The position numbers and the translations under genes are program-made. From assembly GCA_035551355.1 (NCBI GenBank), contig DASZNF010000031.1, positions 19,626 to 83,625 of the forward strand: DNA of 64,000 nucleotides, given 5' to 3'. This document shows positions 24,326 to 33,664 of this stretch, piece after piece. Within the stretch, counting starts at the first letter, position 1, and the number at the start of each line of letters is the position of its first letter. The notes beneath the pieces were generated by a model that searched no databases, had not been told where the DNA came from, and saw only the letters and a program-made list of their open reading frames with translations. The DNA is from DATATV01 sp035551355. GTDB lineage: Bacteria > Actinomycetota > Actinomycetes > Mycobacteriales > Pseudonocardiaceae.

Positions 24326-27300
24326 GCCGGCTGACGACGAGCGGGTGCGCACCACCGCCTGCACGGTGGTGGCCCGCAACTACCTGCCCGCGGCCCGGAT
24401 CCTCGCCCGCAGCTACCTGGCGGTGCACCCGGACCACACGTTCGTCATCGGCCTGATCGATGGCGACGAGTCCGACACCGGACCGGCCGATGACGGCTAT
24501 CAGGTGGTGGGCCGGGAGGCGTTCGACATCGACGCCGAGGACTACCTGCGGATGGCCACCGCCTACTCGGTGACCGAGCTGGCCACCGCGGTCAAGCCGT
24601 ACCTGATGCGCGGGCTGCGGGCCGGCGCCGAGGTGGTCGTCTACCTCGACCCGGACATCCGGGTGTTCGCGCCCATGCCCGAACTGGCCGAGCTGGCCAT
24701 GAAACACCAGCTGGTGCTCACCCCGCACGTGCTCGCGCCGATGCCCCGCGACGGCATGGAGCCCGACGAAGCGGTGATCATGGGCACCGGCGTGTTCAAC
24801 CTCGGTTTCCTGGCCACCGGCCCGGGCAGCGAGGCGTTCCTGGACTTCTGGGCGCAGCGGCTGCGGCACGACGCGATCGTCGCGCCCGAGCAGCAGCTGT
24901 TCACCGACCAGCGGTGGATCGACCTGGTGCCCTCGCTGTTTCCGCACCACGTGCTGCGCGATCCCGGGTTCAACGTGGCCTACTGGAACACGCACGAGCG
25001 CGACGTCGAGCGAGACGCCGAGGGCAGGCTCACCGCGGCCGGGAAACCGTTGCGGTTCTTCCACTTCAGCGGTTACCGGCCGGAACGGCCGTGGGTGCTG
25101 TCCTACCACTGCTCGCGCCGGCCGCGCACGCTGCTCTCGCAGCAGCCGCGGCTGCGGGAGCTGTGCGACGACTACGGCACGGCGCTGCGCGAGTCCGGGT
25201 ACGCGCGGACCCTGGACGCGATTCCCTACGGCTTCAACACCTTGGCCGACGGCACCAAGCTGACCCCGATGATGCGCAGGCACTTCCGCGCCGAATGGAT
25301 CGCCGCCGAACGCCCCGAGCCGGGTGCCCGCGAGCGGAAATCCATGCCACCACACGGTTTCGGCCCCGACGGGGGCGCCGCGCTGCGCGACTGGTTCGCC
25401 TCGCCCGGCACCCCGGACCAGGCCGCCGCCGGGCTCAACCGGCTGGCCATGGCGGTCTGGGGCGCCCGCACCGATCTGCAACTGGCCTTCCCCCGGCCGT
25501 GCGGTCCGGACGCGGCGGCGTTCCGCCACTGGTGCCAGCAGTCCGGGCCGAAGGAAGGCGTGCTGCCCCGCTGGGCGCTGCCGGCCGAGCCCGAGCCGCG
25601 CATCGCGCCGGTGGACGAGCGCGGCGTGAACGTGGTCGGTTACCTCACCGCCGAACTGGGTCTCGGCGAGATGGGCCGGATCGTGTCCTCGGCCATCGAA
25701 CGGGCCGGCATTCCCATCGCCTCGGTGGTGGAGGACCGGCTGCTGTCCAACCGCACCGGTATCGACGCGCCGGAAACCCTTGGGGTGCCACGGTTTCCGG
25801 TCAGTCTGCTGTGCGTGAACGCCGACCAGACCGCGGTCGTGCTGGACAGTCACCCCGATGTCGGGCACGACCGCTACCGGATCGGGTTGTGGGCCTGGGA
25901 ACTGGCCGACTTCCCGGACTGGCTGCACCCGGCGTTTCGGATGGTGGACGAGGTCTGGACGATCAGCGAGTTCTGCCGGGAAGCCATCGGCAGGCACGCG
26001 GACGTGCCGGTGCACACCATCCCGGTCCCGGTGCGCATCCCGGACACGCCGGGCGTGCGGGCGCGGGCGGCCGGGCAGCCGGTGCGCTACCTGTTCGCCT
26101 TCGACTTCAACAGCATCGGCGACCGCAAGAACCCGTGGGGCCTGGTGACCGCCTTCCAGCGCGCGTTCCCCGGCCGGGACGACGTGCGGCTGGTGATCAA
26201 GGCGATCAACGGGCAGCTGCAGCCGACCATCGCCGAACGGCTGCGGGTCGCGGTCGCCGACGATGCGCGGATCGAGCTGGTCGAGCGCTACCTGTCGGTG
26301 GCCGAGTTGGACGAGCTCTACGCCACCAGCGACTGCTACGTGTCGCTGCACCGCAGCGAGGGTTTCGGGCTGACCGTGGCCGAGGCGATGGCCCGGGGCA
26401 TGCCGGTGATCTCCACCGACTACTCCAGCACCACCGAGTTCCTGGACGCCTCGACCGGCTGGCCCATCCCCTACACGCTCACCGAGGTCGGGCCGGACAA
26501 CCACCCGTACCACGAGGGCGCGGTGTGGGCCGACCCCGATCTGGACGCGGCCGCGGCGGCCATGCGCGAGGTGGCCGACGACCCGGCCGAGGCGGCCCGG
26601 CGCGGCGCGGCGGCCCGGGAGCACCTGGCCCGCACCCGCACGCTGGACGCCGCCGCGGACTGGATGCGCGAGCGGCTGGACGCGGCCTACGCGACCTGGC
26701 AGCGCCGGGCGCAGACACCGGGCCCGGTCAACGCCCCCGCCACCGACCACCCGCTGCGCCCGTTGCACGACGCGGGCGAGGCGCTGCGCTGGCGGGCCAC
26801 GGCCGACGCGCCGTCCCGGTTGCCGCTGGCCCCGGCGCTGCGCAAGGCGGTGCTGCGCGCCATCGACCACTACGACGTGCATCAGCGGGCCGTGCTCGGG
26901 CACCTGATGGGCGGCGTGGGCGAGTCGGTCGGCGCGCTGCTGGGCCGGATCACCGAGCTGGAGCGGCGGCTGGCGGACACGGCCGGCCAGAACCGGGCGC
27001 TGACCGAGCACGTGGAGCGGCTCACCGCCGACACCACCGCGGCCCAGGATGCCGTGGTGGCCGAGCTGGCCAAGCTGCGCGCGGCCGACGAGCAGCGGGC
27101 CGAGGAGACCAGGACGCAACTGGCCCGGTTGTCCGAAAGCGTTGCCCGGCACCAGCAAGCCACGTTCGACATGTTCGTGGAACGGGACCGGCGGGTCGAC
27201 TCCGACGAGCAGACACTGTCCAAAGTGGACCGTGATGTGGCGGCGGTGCACGCCGCCGCGGCGATGGCGCACGCCCCGGTGCCCGACGGCGCCGAGGTGG

Positions 27301-28088
27301 TGCTGTGCGACGCGGGCACGCTGCTGGTGCCGCGCGACGACGTGGTGTGGCCGTGGCTGGTGTTCCACCGGTCCTGGGAGGCGGGCGAGGCCCGGCTGAT
27401 GGCCGAACTGATGGCCGCCGCGCCGGCCGGGTCGGCCTTCCTGGACGTGGGCGCGCACGTGGGCTACCACTCGCTGCGACTGCTGCGCAACGCGCCCGGC
27501 CTGGGCCGGGTGATCGCGGTGGAGGCCAATCCGGACACCGCGGAACTGTTGCGCCGCAACGTGTCGGTCAACCTGTCGGCCGAGGTGGCGGCCCGGGTCG
27601 AGGTGCTGTCGCTGGCCGCGTGGGACTGCGAGACCACGGTGCGGCTGGTGCACGCCGAGGACGGGAACTCCGGCGACCACCGGGTGCGGGCCGACGACGA
27701 CTCACCGGGTGTTGACGACTCACCGGGTGTTTCGGTTCGCGCGGTCGCGCTGGAGACCCTGCCGCAGGTGCGGGCCGGGCGGATCGGCCTGATCAAGGTC
27801 GATCTGCAGGGCCGCGACCACCGGGCGCTGGCCGGGCTGACCGAGGTGCTGGACACTGACCGGCCCAACGTGGTGTGCGAGTTCTGCCCCAGCGCCATCG
27901 AGGAACTCGGCGACGACGCCGAACAGGTGCTGCTGGGCTACCGCAAACTGGGCTACCGGCCGGTGCCGCTGGACCCCGACGACGAGGCAGGCCCGATGGA
28001 GGGCGAGCACACCGACGCCGAACTGGTCCGCGCCGCGCGCGCGGCCGGAACCGGCTTCCTCACTCTCTGGTTGCGCCCACAGGGGTGA
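24318..28088 (+). CDS. Trifunctional glycosyltransferase / glycosyltransferase / FkbM methyltransferase
   Basis: A 1256-residue fusion, cytoplasmic. Residues ~10-300 are a GT-A-like glycosyltransferase with a DxD (YLD111PD113IRVF). Residues ~425-790 are a GT-B glycosyltransferase of the GT4 type, with HRSEGFGLTVAEAMARGMPV from residue 678. Residues ~870-950 are coiled coil. Residues ~1000-1256 are an FkbM methyltransferase (FLDVGAHVGYHS from 1041, EANPDT, and an IKVDLQGRD motif). It probably builds and O-methylates a cell-envelope glycan in one polypeptide, the coiled coil giving oligomerisation. An 18-bp tandem duplication lies in the FkbM part. Confidence 0.88.
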   Translation: MAEPADDERVRTTACTVVARNYLPAARILARSYLAVHPDHTFVIGLIDGDESDTGPADDGYQVVGREAFDIDAEDYLRMATAYSVTELATAVKPYLMRGLRAGAEVVVYLDPDIRVFAPMPELAELAMKHQLVLTPHVLAPMPRDGMEPDEAVIMGTGVFNLGFLATGPGSEAFLDFWAQRLRHDAIVAPEQQLFTDQRWIDLVPSLFPHHVLRDPGFNVAYWNTHERDVERDAEGRLTAAGKPLRFFHFSGYRPERPWVLSYHCSRRPRTLLSQQPRLRELCDDYGTALRESGYARTLDAIPYGFNTLADGTKLTPMMRRHFRAEWIAAERPEPGARERKSMPPHGFGPDGGAALRDWFASPGTPDQAAAGLNRLAMAVWGARTDLQLAFPRPCGPDAAAFRHWCQQSGPKEGVLPRWALPAEPEPRIAPVDERGVNVVGYLTAELGLGEMGRIVSSAIERAGIPIASVVEDRLLSNRTGIDAPETLGVPRFPVSLLCVNADQTAVVLDSHPDVGHDRYRIGLWAWELADFPDWLHPAFRMVDEVWTISEFCREAIGRHADVPVHTIPVPVRIPDTPGVRARAAGQPVRYLFAFDFNSIGDRKNPWGLVTAFQRAFPGRDDVRLVIKAINGQLQPTIAERLRVAVADDARIELVERYLSVAELDELYATSDCYVSLHRSEGFGLTVAEAMARGMPVISTDYSSTTEFLDASTGWPIPYTLTEVGPDNHPYHEGAVWADPDLDAAAAAMREVADDPAEAARRGAAAREHLARTRTLDAAADWMRERLDAAYATWQRRAQTPGPVNAPATDHPLRPLHDAGEALRWRATADAPSRLPLAPALRKAVLRAIDHYDVHQRAVLGHLMGGVGESVGALLGRITELERRLADTAGQNRALTEHVERLTADTTAAQDAVVAELAKLRAADEQRAEETRTQLARLSESVARHQQATFDMFVERDRRVDSDEQTLSKVDRDVAAVHAAAAMAHAPVPDGAEVVLCDAGTLLVPRDDVVWPWLVFHRSWEAGEARLMAELMAAAPAGSAFLDVGAHVGYHSLRLLRNAPGLGRVIAVEANPDTAELLRRNVSVNLSAEVAARVEVLSLAAWDCETTVRLVHAEDGNSGDHRVRADDDSPGVDDSPGVSVRAVALETLPQVRAGRIGLIKVDLQGRDHRALAGLTEVLDTDRPNVVCEFCPSAIEELGDDAEQVLLGYRKLGYRPVPLDPDDEAGPMEGEHTDAELVRAARAAGTGFLTLWLRPQG
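27696..27731 (+). repeat. 18-bp perfect tandem duplication
   Basis: GACGACTCACCGGGTGTT occurs twice head to tail in the FkbM part of the fusion gene. It encodes DDSPGV-DDSPGV and keeps the frame. It looks like a recent slippage event in a surface loop. Confidence 0.9.
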
Positions 28089-28103
28089 TCCCGCTGCGGT
28101 ACC

Positions 28104-31100
28104 GTGAAGCCCGAGCCGAGCCAGGTGGGGAGGTCGGTGGGGCTGGCCAGCCAGTCACGGGCAAGACATCGCGCCGCACCGCGCCCGCCCGGCGAGGGTG
28201 ACGGCGAGAAGACCCGTATCATTCCGGCGGTCACCCGCGGTGACACCGAGGACCGTCCTGCCCGGCGCGCCCCCGGTGAATCGGCCAAGTCGGACGAACC
28301 CGCCGACGCCGCCGGAGCGACGAGCGGCTCGGGGAACAAGCAGGCCACCACCTCGGGGCTGAGCCCCGCGCCCGCGCCCGCCCCGGTGAAGACCCGGGTG
28401 TCGTTCATCGACATCGGCCGGGCGCTGTCCGCCGTGCTGGTCGTGTACGCCCACTTCGACCTGCTGTTCCTGCGCCAGAACTACGGCCTGTCCACCTGGT
28501 TCACCGACCTGGTGGACAACGGCCTCGGCCAGCCGCTCGGATTGTCCGACCAGACCATCGGCGCGGTCGCGGTGCCGGTCTTCTTCCTGATCAGCGGGTT
28601 CGTGGTGACCCCGATCGGGGTGCGGATGGGCACCCTGCGATTCGCCACCAACCGGTTCTTCCGGGTCTACCCGACCATGTTCGTGGTGGTGCTGCTGGCC
28701 GCCGGGGCGTACTGGATCGGGTTGCGGCCGCTGACCACCGGGCATCCGGCCCTGAACATCGGCTCGGTGCTGCTGAACGTCAGCCTGGTCAACTTCATCC
28801 AGTCGCCGGCCGAGGCGTTCGTCGGGGTGGCCTGGACGCTGCTCATCGAGGTGATGTTCTACCTGCTGGTGACGTCCATGGCGCCGGTGCTGCGGCGGCT
28901 GCCGTGGCTGGCCATCCTGATCGAGCTGGACCTGATCCTGGTGGTGCTGTGCACCCACGGGTTGTGGGGACCCAACTATCACGCGTTCGTGGTGAACGCG
29001 GCCTACCTGACCACGCCGATCATGGGCCAGGTGATGTGGGCGGCCTGGACCAAGCGGATCCCGCCGTGGCTGGCCGGGATGTATCTGCTGGCCGCGTGGG
29101 GACTGTTCGTGTGGGCAAGCGACCTGAACATCGATCCGGACTACATTCCGCGGCCGCTGCCCGTCGGGTACGCGCTGATCCTGTTCACCCTGGGCATGTT
29201 CGCCGAGAAGTACCTCAAACAGCGCCGGTTCTGGACCGAGCTGTCCGAGCGCAGTTACTCGATCTACCTGTTGCACGGCGTGGCCGCGTTCCCGGTGATG
29301 CACCTCGTGGTCAGGTCGGTGCCGCCGGTGGTGACCCTGCTGATCGGCCTCGCGGTGACCGCGGTGGCGGTCGAGCTGAGCTTCCGGCTGGTGGAGCGGC
29401 CCAGCCACAACCTGGGCCGGAAGCTGTCCCGCCGGGCTACCGAGCGACCGGCCCGGAAGCCGAAGGCGTCGGCGGCGGCCCGGGCCAGAGCCAAGTCCGC
29501 CGCGGCGGACGAACCCGAGGAGCTCGAGGATCCCGATAATTCGGACTTCGGCGACGAATGGGATGAGGACGAGTCGTGGGACGGGGATCGGGAGTGGTCG
29601 GACGACGACCGCCCCGACTCCGCCGGCGACCACGAGCACGGCGCTGGTCCGGCCGAGGCGGACTACCCGGACGCCGGCTATTCGGACGGCGGCTACTCGG
29701 ACGCGGACTACCCGGACGCTGATGGCCGCGATCCCGACGATCATCCGACGTTTCCGTTCGAGGACGGCCCGGCGTCGGAGCGGTTGCGGGCCGAGCGCGC
29801 CGCCGCGGACCGGTCCGGTGTGGACCGGATTGGTCTGGACCGGTCTGGTGTGGACCGGGCGAGCGCGGATCGGGCCGGTCTGGACGACGGGCCGGAACCG
29901 TCGATTTCGCAGCGGCTCGGCGGCGAGGGGCCGATGCGCGGGCCCGGGCCCGGCCCGGGCCCGGAGCGGTCGGCCCGCCCCGAGCGACTGGGGCGCGCCG
30001 ACCGGCTGGAGCGCCTGGAACGAGCCGGGCGCCCGGGCCGGCCGAACGGCCCCGGCCAGCCGAACGGTCCGGCCGGGCAACCGAACGGTCCGGATCGCGC
30101 CGGACGCCCGGAAAATCCCGGCGCGGGCCCGGCGCGAATGGACGGCCCCGGCCCGGAACGCCCGGCGCGCATCGACGGGCCCAGCCCGGAAAGGTCCGGG
30201 CGGACCGACGGGCCCGGCGCGGAACGCCCGGCGCGAATGGATGGACCGGGCCCCGAACGTTCGGCCAGAATCGATGGTCCTGGGGCGGATCGCGCGGGCC
30301 GGATGGACGGTCCCGGGGCGGAACGGTCCGGGCGGATGGACGGGCCGTTGCGGCCGGGTCGGCTGGATGGCGACGGGTCGGAGCGGCTGGATCTGGTCGG
30401 CCGGCCGCCGCGCGGGATGCCGCCGATGGCCGGGCCGCGCCTGCCACCACCCGATTCGCAGCCGCTGTCCCAGCGCGGCCCCCAGCAACCGCCGAACGGC
30501 ACGCCCCAATCTCCGAACGGTGGGCCGCAACTTCCGAACGGGGCCCGGCAACTCCCGAACGGCGCTGGGCAACCTCCGAATGGTGTTGGGCAACCTCCGA
30601 ACAGCGCTGGGCAATTCCCGAACGGAGGCCCACAGCTTCCGAACGGGGCGCCGCAGCGGCCGAGCCGGGACGCGCCGCCGCCCGGCCGGGACCTGCCGCC
30701 GCGCCACGATTCGCAAGCCCTGCTTCCGGACCCGCCCCGGCCGGACTCCCAGCCGCTGCGCCCGGCGGCCCAGCCGGTCCCGAACGGGCAGCCGCAGTGG
30801 CGGGGCGGTGAGCAGGCCCGGCGGGCGGACGCGCCGTTGCCGGGCGACGGACCGGCGGCGCGCCGGGACGGTGAGCTCGCGCCGCGCCGGGACATCCCGC
30901 GCGGCGGTCAGGCCGGAACCGGCCGGGAGCTGCCGGGCGATTCCCAGGCGATGGCCCGTGATTCCCAGGCACTGGCCCGAGAGGCCCACGCGGCGGCCCG
31001 CGATCCGCAGGCCGCCACCCGCGAGCCCGCGGCCATTCCCCGCGATCCGCAGGCCGGTCCCCGCGACCGCGACTCGCAGGCCATTCCCCGCGGCGACCAG

Positions 31101-31547
31101 CAGGCCGCGCCCCGCGAGCCCGGGGCCATGCCTCGCGATCCGCAGGCCATATCCCCTGATTCGCAGGCCATGTCACCTGATTCGCAAGGGCGGCCGCGCG
31201 AGTCCGGGTCGTTGCCGCGGGACGAGCGGGCTCCACGTCGGCGCCGGGGCAAGCACGCGCCGCCCGACGATGACGACCCCGACTATCCCGACTATTACGA
31301 CCCCGAGAATCATCGGCTCGAAGCCGCGGCGCCGGCCGAATCCGCACCGGCCGAATCCGCGCGGCACGCGGCCCCGCCGGACCCCCAGGATCCGCCCGGC
31401 TCGGACGAACCGGAATCGGCGCCCCGGCCGCACGGCAAGTCACAGGCGGGGCGAGCAACCCCCCGGCCGGGCGAGGCGTCTGAAGAACGGACCGACCTGA
31501 TTCCGAAGGTCCCGCGACGCGGTCGCGCGCGTCAGCGGATCGAATGA
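28104..31547 (+). CDS. Acyltransferase-3 family protein with giant disordered tail
   Basis: An 1147-residue membrane protein. Residues ~93-440 are an acyltransferase-3 (OafA/YrhL-like, PF01757) domain with about ten helices. It starts SFIDIGRALSAVLVVYAHFD, with the family histidine H107, and has SERSYSIYLLHGVAAFPV late. This family O-acylates surface glycans. Residues ~455-1147 are low complexity: an acidic stretch, DRxGxDR repeats, MDGPGPERxxR repeats, a PNG-repeat region and RDPQA/DSQA repeats. Both termini carry a TxxIPxV element (T37-RIIPAV and T1130-DLIPKV). The GTG at 28104 lacks a good Shine-Dalgarno, so the start is less certain. It follows the fusion gene by 15 bp. Confidence 0.82.
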   Translation: MKPEPSQVGRSVGLASQSRARHRAAPRPPGEGDGEKTRIIPAVTRGDTEDRPARRAPGESAKSDEPADAAGATSGSGNKQATTSGLSPAPAPAPVKTRVSFIDIGRALSAVLVVYAHFDLLFLRQNYGLSTWFTDLVDNGLGQPLGLSDQTIGAVAVPVFFLISGFVVTPIGVRMGTLRFATNRFFRVYPTMFVVVLLAAGAYWIGLRPLTTGHPALNIGSVLLNVSLVNFIQSPAEAFVGVAWTLLIEVMFYLLVTSMAPVLRRLPWLAILIELDLILVVLCTHGLWGPNYHAFVVNAAYLTTPIMGQVMWAAWTKRIPPWLAGMYLLAAWGLFVWASDLNIDPDYIPRPLPVGYALILFTLGMFAEKYLKQRRFWTELSERSYSIYLLHGVAAFPVMHLVVRSVPPVVTLLIGLAVTAVAVELSFRLVERPSHNLGRKLSRRATERPARKPKASAAARARAKSAAADEPEELEDPDNSDFGDEWDEDESWDGDREWSDDDRPDSAGDHEHGAGPAEADYPDAGYSDGGYSDADYPDADGRDPDDHPTFPFEDGPASERLRAERAAADRSGVDRIGLDRSGVDRASADRAGLDDGPEPSISQRLGGEGPMRGPGPGPGPERSARPERLGRADRLERLERAGRPGRPNGPGQPNGPAGQPNGPDRAGRPENPGAGPARMDGPGPERPARIDGPSPERSGRTDGPGAERPARMDGPGPERSARIDGPGADRAGRMDGPGAERSGRMDGPLRPGRLDGDGSERLDLVGRPPRGMPPMAGPRLPPPDSQPLSQRGPQQPPNGTPQSPNGGPQLPNGARQLPNGAGQPPNGVGQPPNSAGQFPNGGPQLPNGAPQRPSRDAPPPGRDLPPRHDSQALLPDPPRPDSQPLRPAAQPVPNGQPQWRGGEQARRADAPLPGDGPAARRDGELAPRRDIPRGGQAGTGRELPGDSQAMARDSQALAREAHAAARDPQAATREPAAIPRDPQAGPRDRDSQAIPRGDQQAAPREPGAMPRDPQAISPDSQAMSPDSQGRPRESGSLPRDERAPRRRRGKHAPPDDDDPDYPDYYDPENHRLEAAAPAESAPAESARHAAPPDPQDPPGSDEPESAPRPHGKSQAGRATPRPGEASEERTDLIPKVPRRGRARQRIE
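29480..31520 (+). repeat. Low-complexity coding repeats
   Basis: The 3' ~2 kb of the acyltransferase gene is built from degenerate short repeats. These encode GYSDADYPDADG-like acidic units, (D)RSGVDRxGLD, (M/I)DGPGxERxAR, QxPNGxxQ and RDPQA/DSQAM units. Long alternative reading frames on both strands here are by-products of this composition. Confidence 0.8.
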
Positions 31548-31634
31548 ATTCGCGCCCCGGCGGGGTGGTCCTACCGGCCGGCGACGCGAGCCGGGCGCAC
31601 GCTGAGCCCCGAGGCAGCGGAAGGACCAGGGCAG

Positions 31635-31730
31635 ATGTGGATCGAGATCATCGCGGTGGCCGGGGTGGCCGTGCTGTTCGTGGTGCGGCTGGCCCGGTCG
31701 CTCGGACGCACCCAGCGGCGGCCCAAGTAG
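31635..31730 (+). CDS. 31-residue single-pass membrane microprotein
   Basis: ATG at 31635 opens a 31-residue frame: a short N-terminus, a hydrophobic helix (IEIIAVAGVAVLFVVRLA), then the basic tail RSLGRTQRRPK. GGAAGGA at 31619-31625 gives a ribosome-binding site ~9 nt upstream. The helix with a positive C-terminus predicts insertion with the tail in the cytoplasm. It lies 87 bp after the acyltransferase gene and may be the last gene of that unit. I know no family for it. Confidence 0.55.
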   Translation: MWIEIIAVAGVAVLFVVRLARSLGRTQRRPK

Positions 31731-31811
31731 CGCCCACCCGCGCCGATCGGTGCAGCCACGGCGATCGAACCGCTGCGACCGAACCGCGGACCGCATCCAA
31801 CCGCGGACAGG

Positions 31812-32477
31812 TCAGCCGCGGCGCGGGGTGATCAGGCCCGATTCGTAGGCCAGCACCACCAGTTGGGCCCGGTCACGGGCGCGCAGTTTGGTCATGATCC
31901 GGCTGACGTGGGTGCGGGCGGTGGCCGGGCTGATCACCAGGGTCTGCGCGATCTCGTCGTTGGACAGTCCGCCGCCGACCAGGGCCAGCACCTCCCGTTC
32001 GCGCTCGGTCACCTCGCGCAGCGCGCCCGGGTCCGGTGGGCGGTGTTCCGGGCGGGCCACGAATTCGGCGATGAGTTTGCGGGTGATCGCCGGCGAGAGC
32101 AGCGACTCCCCCTCGGCCACCACGCGCAGCGCGTGCAGCAGTTCCACCGGTTCGGTGTCCTTGAGCAGGAATCCACTCGCCCCGGCGCGCAGCGCGTCGA
32201 ACACGTATTCGTCCAGATCGAACGTGGTCAGCACGAGCACCCGGACCTCCGCCAGGTCCGGGTCGGCGGTGATGGCGCGGGTGGCCTCGATGCCGTCCAT
32301 GCCGGGCATCCGGATGTCCATCACCACCACGTCCGGCCGCAGCGTCCGGCACGCGGTCACCGCGGCCGACCCGTCCGCGGCCTGGCCGACCACCTCGAAG
32401 CCGTCCTCGGTGTCCAACAGCACCGAGAAACCGGCCCGCACCAGGGCCTGGTCGTCGGCCAGCACCACCCGGATCAC
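31812..32477 (-). CDS. NarL/LuxR-family response regulator
   Basis: A 221-residue regulator. The receiver domain (1-~120) has D8-D9, phosphoacceptor D54 (VVMDIRMPGMDG) and K105 (FLLKDTEP). The C-terminal LuxR helix-turn-helix (~152-215) contains LTEREREVLALVGGGLSNDE-type features. Its GTG start overlaps the stop of the kinase gene by 4 bp, so the pair is a standard NarL-type two-component system. The target genes are unknown. Confidence 0.92.
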   Translation of the reverse strand: MIRVVLADDQALVRAGFSVLLDTEDGFEVVGQAADGSAAVTACRTLRPDVVVMDIRMPGMDGIEATRAITADPDLAEVRVLVLTTFDLDEYVFDALRAGASGFLLKDTEPVELLHALRVVAEGESLLSPAITRKLIAEFVARPEHRPPDPGALREVTEREREVLALVGGGLSNDEIAQTLVISPATARTHVSRIMTKLRARDRAQLVVLAYESGLITPRRG

Positions 32478-33658
32478 CGCACACCCCGTTCCGTGTCGGC
32501 CGGGGTCCCCGGCTCGTCCATCCGGCCCGGCATCGGCAGCCGGGCCGACACCTCGAACCCGCCGCCCGGCACCGGCCCGGCCTCGACCTCACCACCGAGC
32601 GCACCGGCCCGCTCGGCCATGCCGCGCAGCCCGTTGCCGCGGGTCGGCCGGGCCGGGCCGGTGCGGCCGTTGTCCCGCACGGTGAGCACCAGCGCACCGG
32701 CGTCGCGGTGGAAGGTCACCGCCACCGTGTCCGCGCCCTCGGCGTGCCGGACCACGTTGGTCAGCGACTCCTGCAGGATGCGGTAGGCGGCCAGGTCGAC
32801 CGGGGCGGGCAGCGGTCCGGCCCCGGCCTGGCCGGTCACCTCGACCCGTACCCCGGCCGCGGCCGCGTTGGTCACCAGGTCGGGCAGCCGGGCCAGGCCC
32901 GGGGTGGGCGCCCGCTCGCCGCCCGAGCGCAGCACGTCCAGGGTGGCCCGCAGGTCGGTCAGCGCGGTCCGGCTGGCCTCCTTGATGGCCAGCAGCGCGT
33001 CCTTGGCCGCCTCCGGCCGCCGGTCGGCCACGTGCGCGGCCGTGCCGGCCTGCACGTTGATCATGGCCAGGCTGTGCGCCACCACGTCGTGCACCTCGCG
33101 GGCGATGCGCAGCCGCTCCTCCTCGGCCAGCCGCTGCTCGCGCTCGCGCAGCCGGGCGTGTGCCTCGCCGACCATCGAGCGGCGCAGCCGGATGGCCGAG
33201 CCGACCGTGACCGCCACCGCGACCCACAGGACCAGACCGATCAGCCGAGCGTCCAGCAGGCCCTGCGGATCACCGCGCAGCAGCACCGTGGTGATCACCA
33301 CGACCAGCGCCGCGCCCCCGGCGATCGCGGCCACGCCGGCCTTCCGGCGGCAGGCCAGCGTGATCAGGCCCAGGGTGGGCAGCACGAACACCGGACCGGT
33401 GGGATAACCGGCCAGCCAGTAGGCGAAGGCCAGCGCGGCGCTGGCGGTGAACGCGGCCAGCGGATACCGGTTGCGGACCAGCAGCGGCAGCCCGGCGGCC
33501 AGCAGCAGGCTGTAGCCCAGGGCGTTGAGGCCCGATGCCTGGGCGTGCCAGTGGGCCGAGGCCGAGGTGCCGCCCAGCACGATGACCAGCAACGCGACCA
33601 CCGGAGCCACCTCGGCCACCGGCCGGGGTGGCCCGAACCGGCCGGGGCTGCGCATCAC
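32474..33658 (-). CDS. NarL-type sensor histidine kinase
   Basis: A 394-residue HisKA_3-family kinase. Five or so N-terminal membrane segments (~18-155) with very short loops are followed by the dimerisation helix with H190 (RIAREVHDVVAHSLAMI) and a HATPase domain (~285-375). The small extracytoplasmic area suggests it senses the membrane state or a membrane-bound ligand. The GTG at 33658 fits a leaderless start 6 nt after TAGGTT; an ATG follows at 33655. It partners the overlapping response-regulator gene. Confidence 0.92.
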   Translation of the reverse strand: MMRSPGRFGPPRPVAEVAPVVALLVIVLGGTSASAHWHAQASGLNALGYSLLLAAGLPLLVRNRYPLAAFTASAALAFAYWLAGYPTGPVFVLPTLGLITLACRRKAGVAAIAGGAALVVVITTVLLRGDPQGLLDARLIGLVLWVAVAVTVGSAIRLRRSMVGEAHARLREREQRLAEEERLRIAREVHDVVAHSLAMINVQAGTAAHVADRRPEAAKDALLAIKEASRTALTDLRATLDVLRSGGERAPTPGLARLPDLVTNAAAAGVRVEVTGQAGAGPLPAPVDLAAYRILQESLTNVVRHAEGADTVAVTFHRDAGALVLTVRDNGRTGPARPTRGNGLRGMAERAGALGGEVEAGPVPGGGFEVSARLPMPGRMDEPGTPADTERGVR

Positions 33659-33664
33659 GGTTCG

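Noticed and set aside
24288..27680. An 1130-codon open frame on the minus strand opposite the glycosyltransferase fusion.
   Set aside because: It is the mirror of strong third-position GC in the real gene; its translation is His/Gly/Arg/Val-rich with no known domain, and there is no start context.
28155..31500. Very long alternative frames on both strands across the acyltransferase tail.
   Set aside because: They come from short GC-rich coding repeats. The frame continuous with the acyltransferase domain and ending in the TxxIPxV element is the coherent one.
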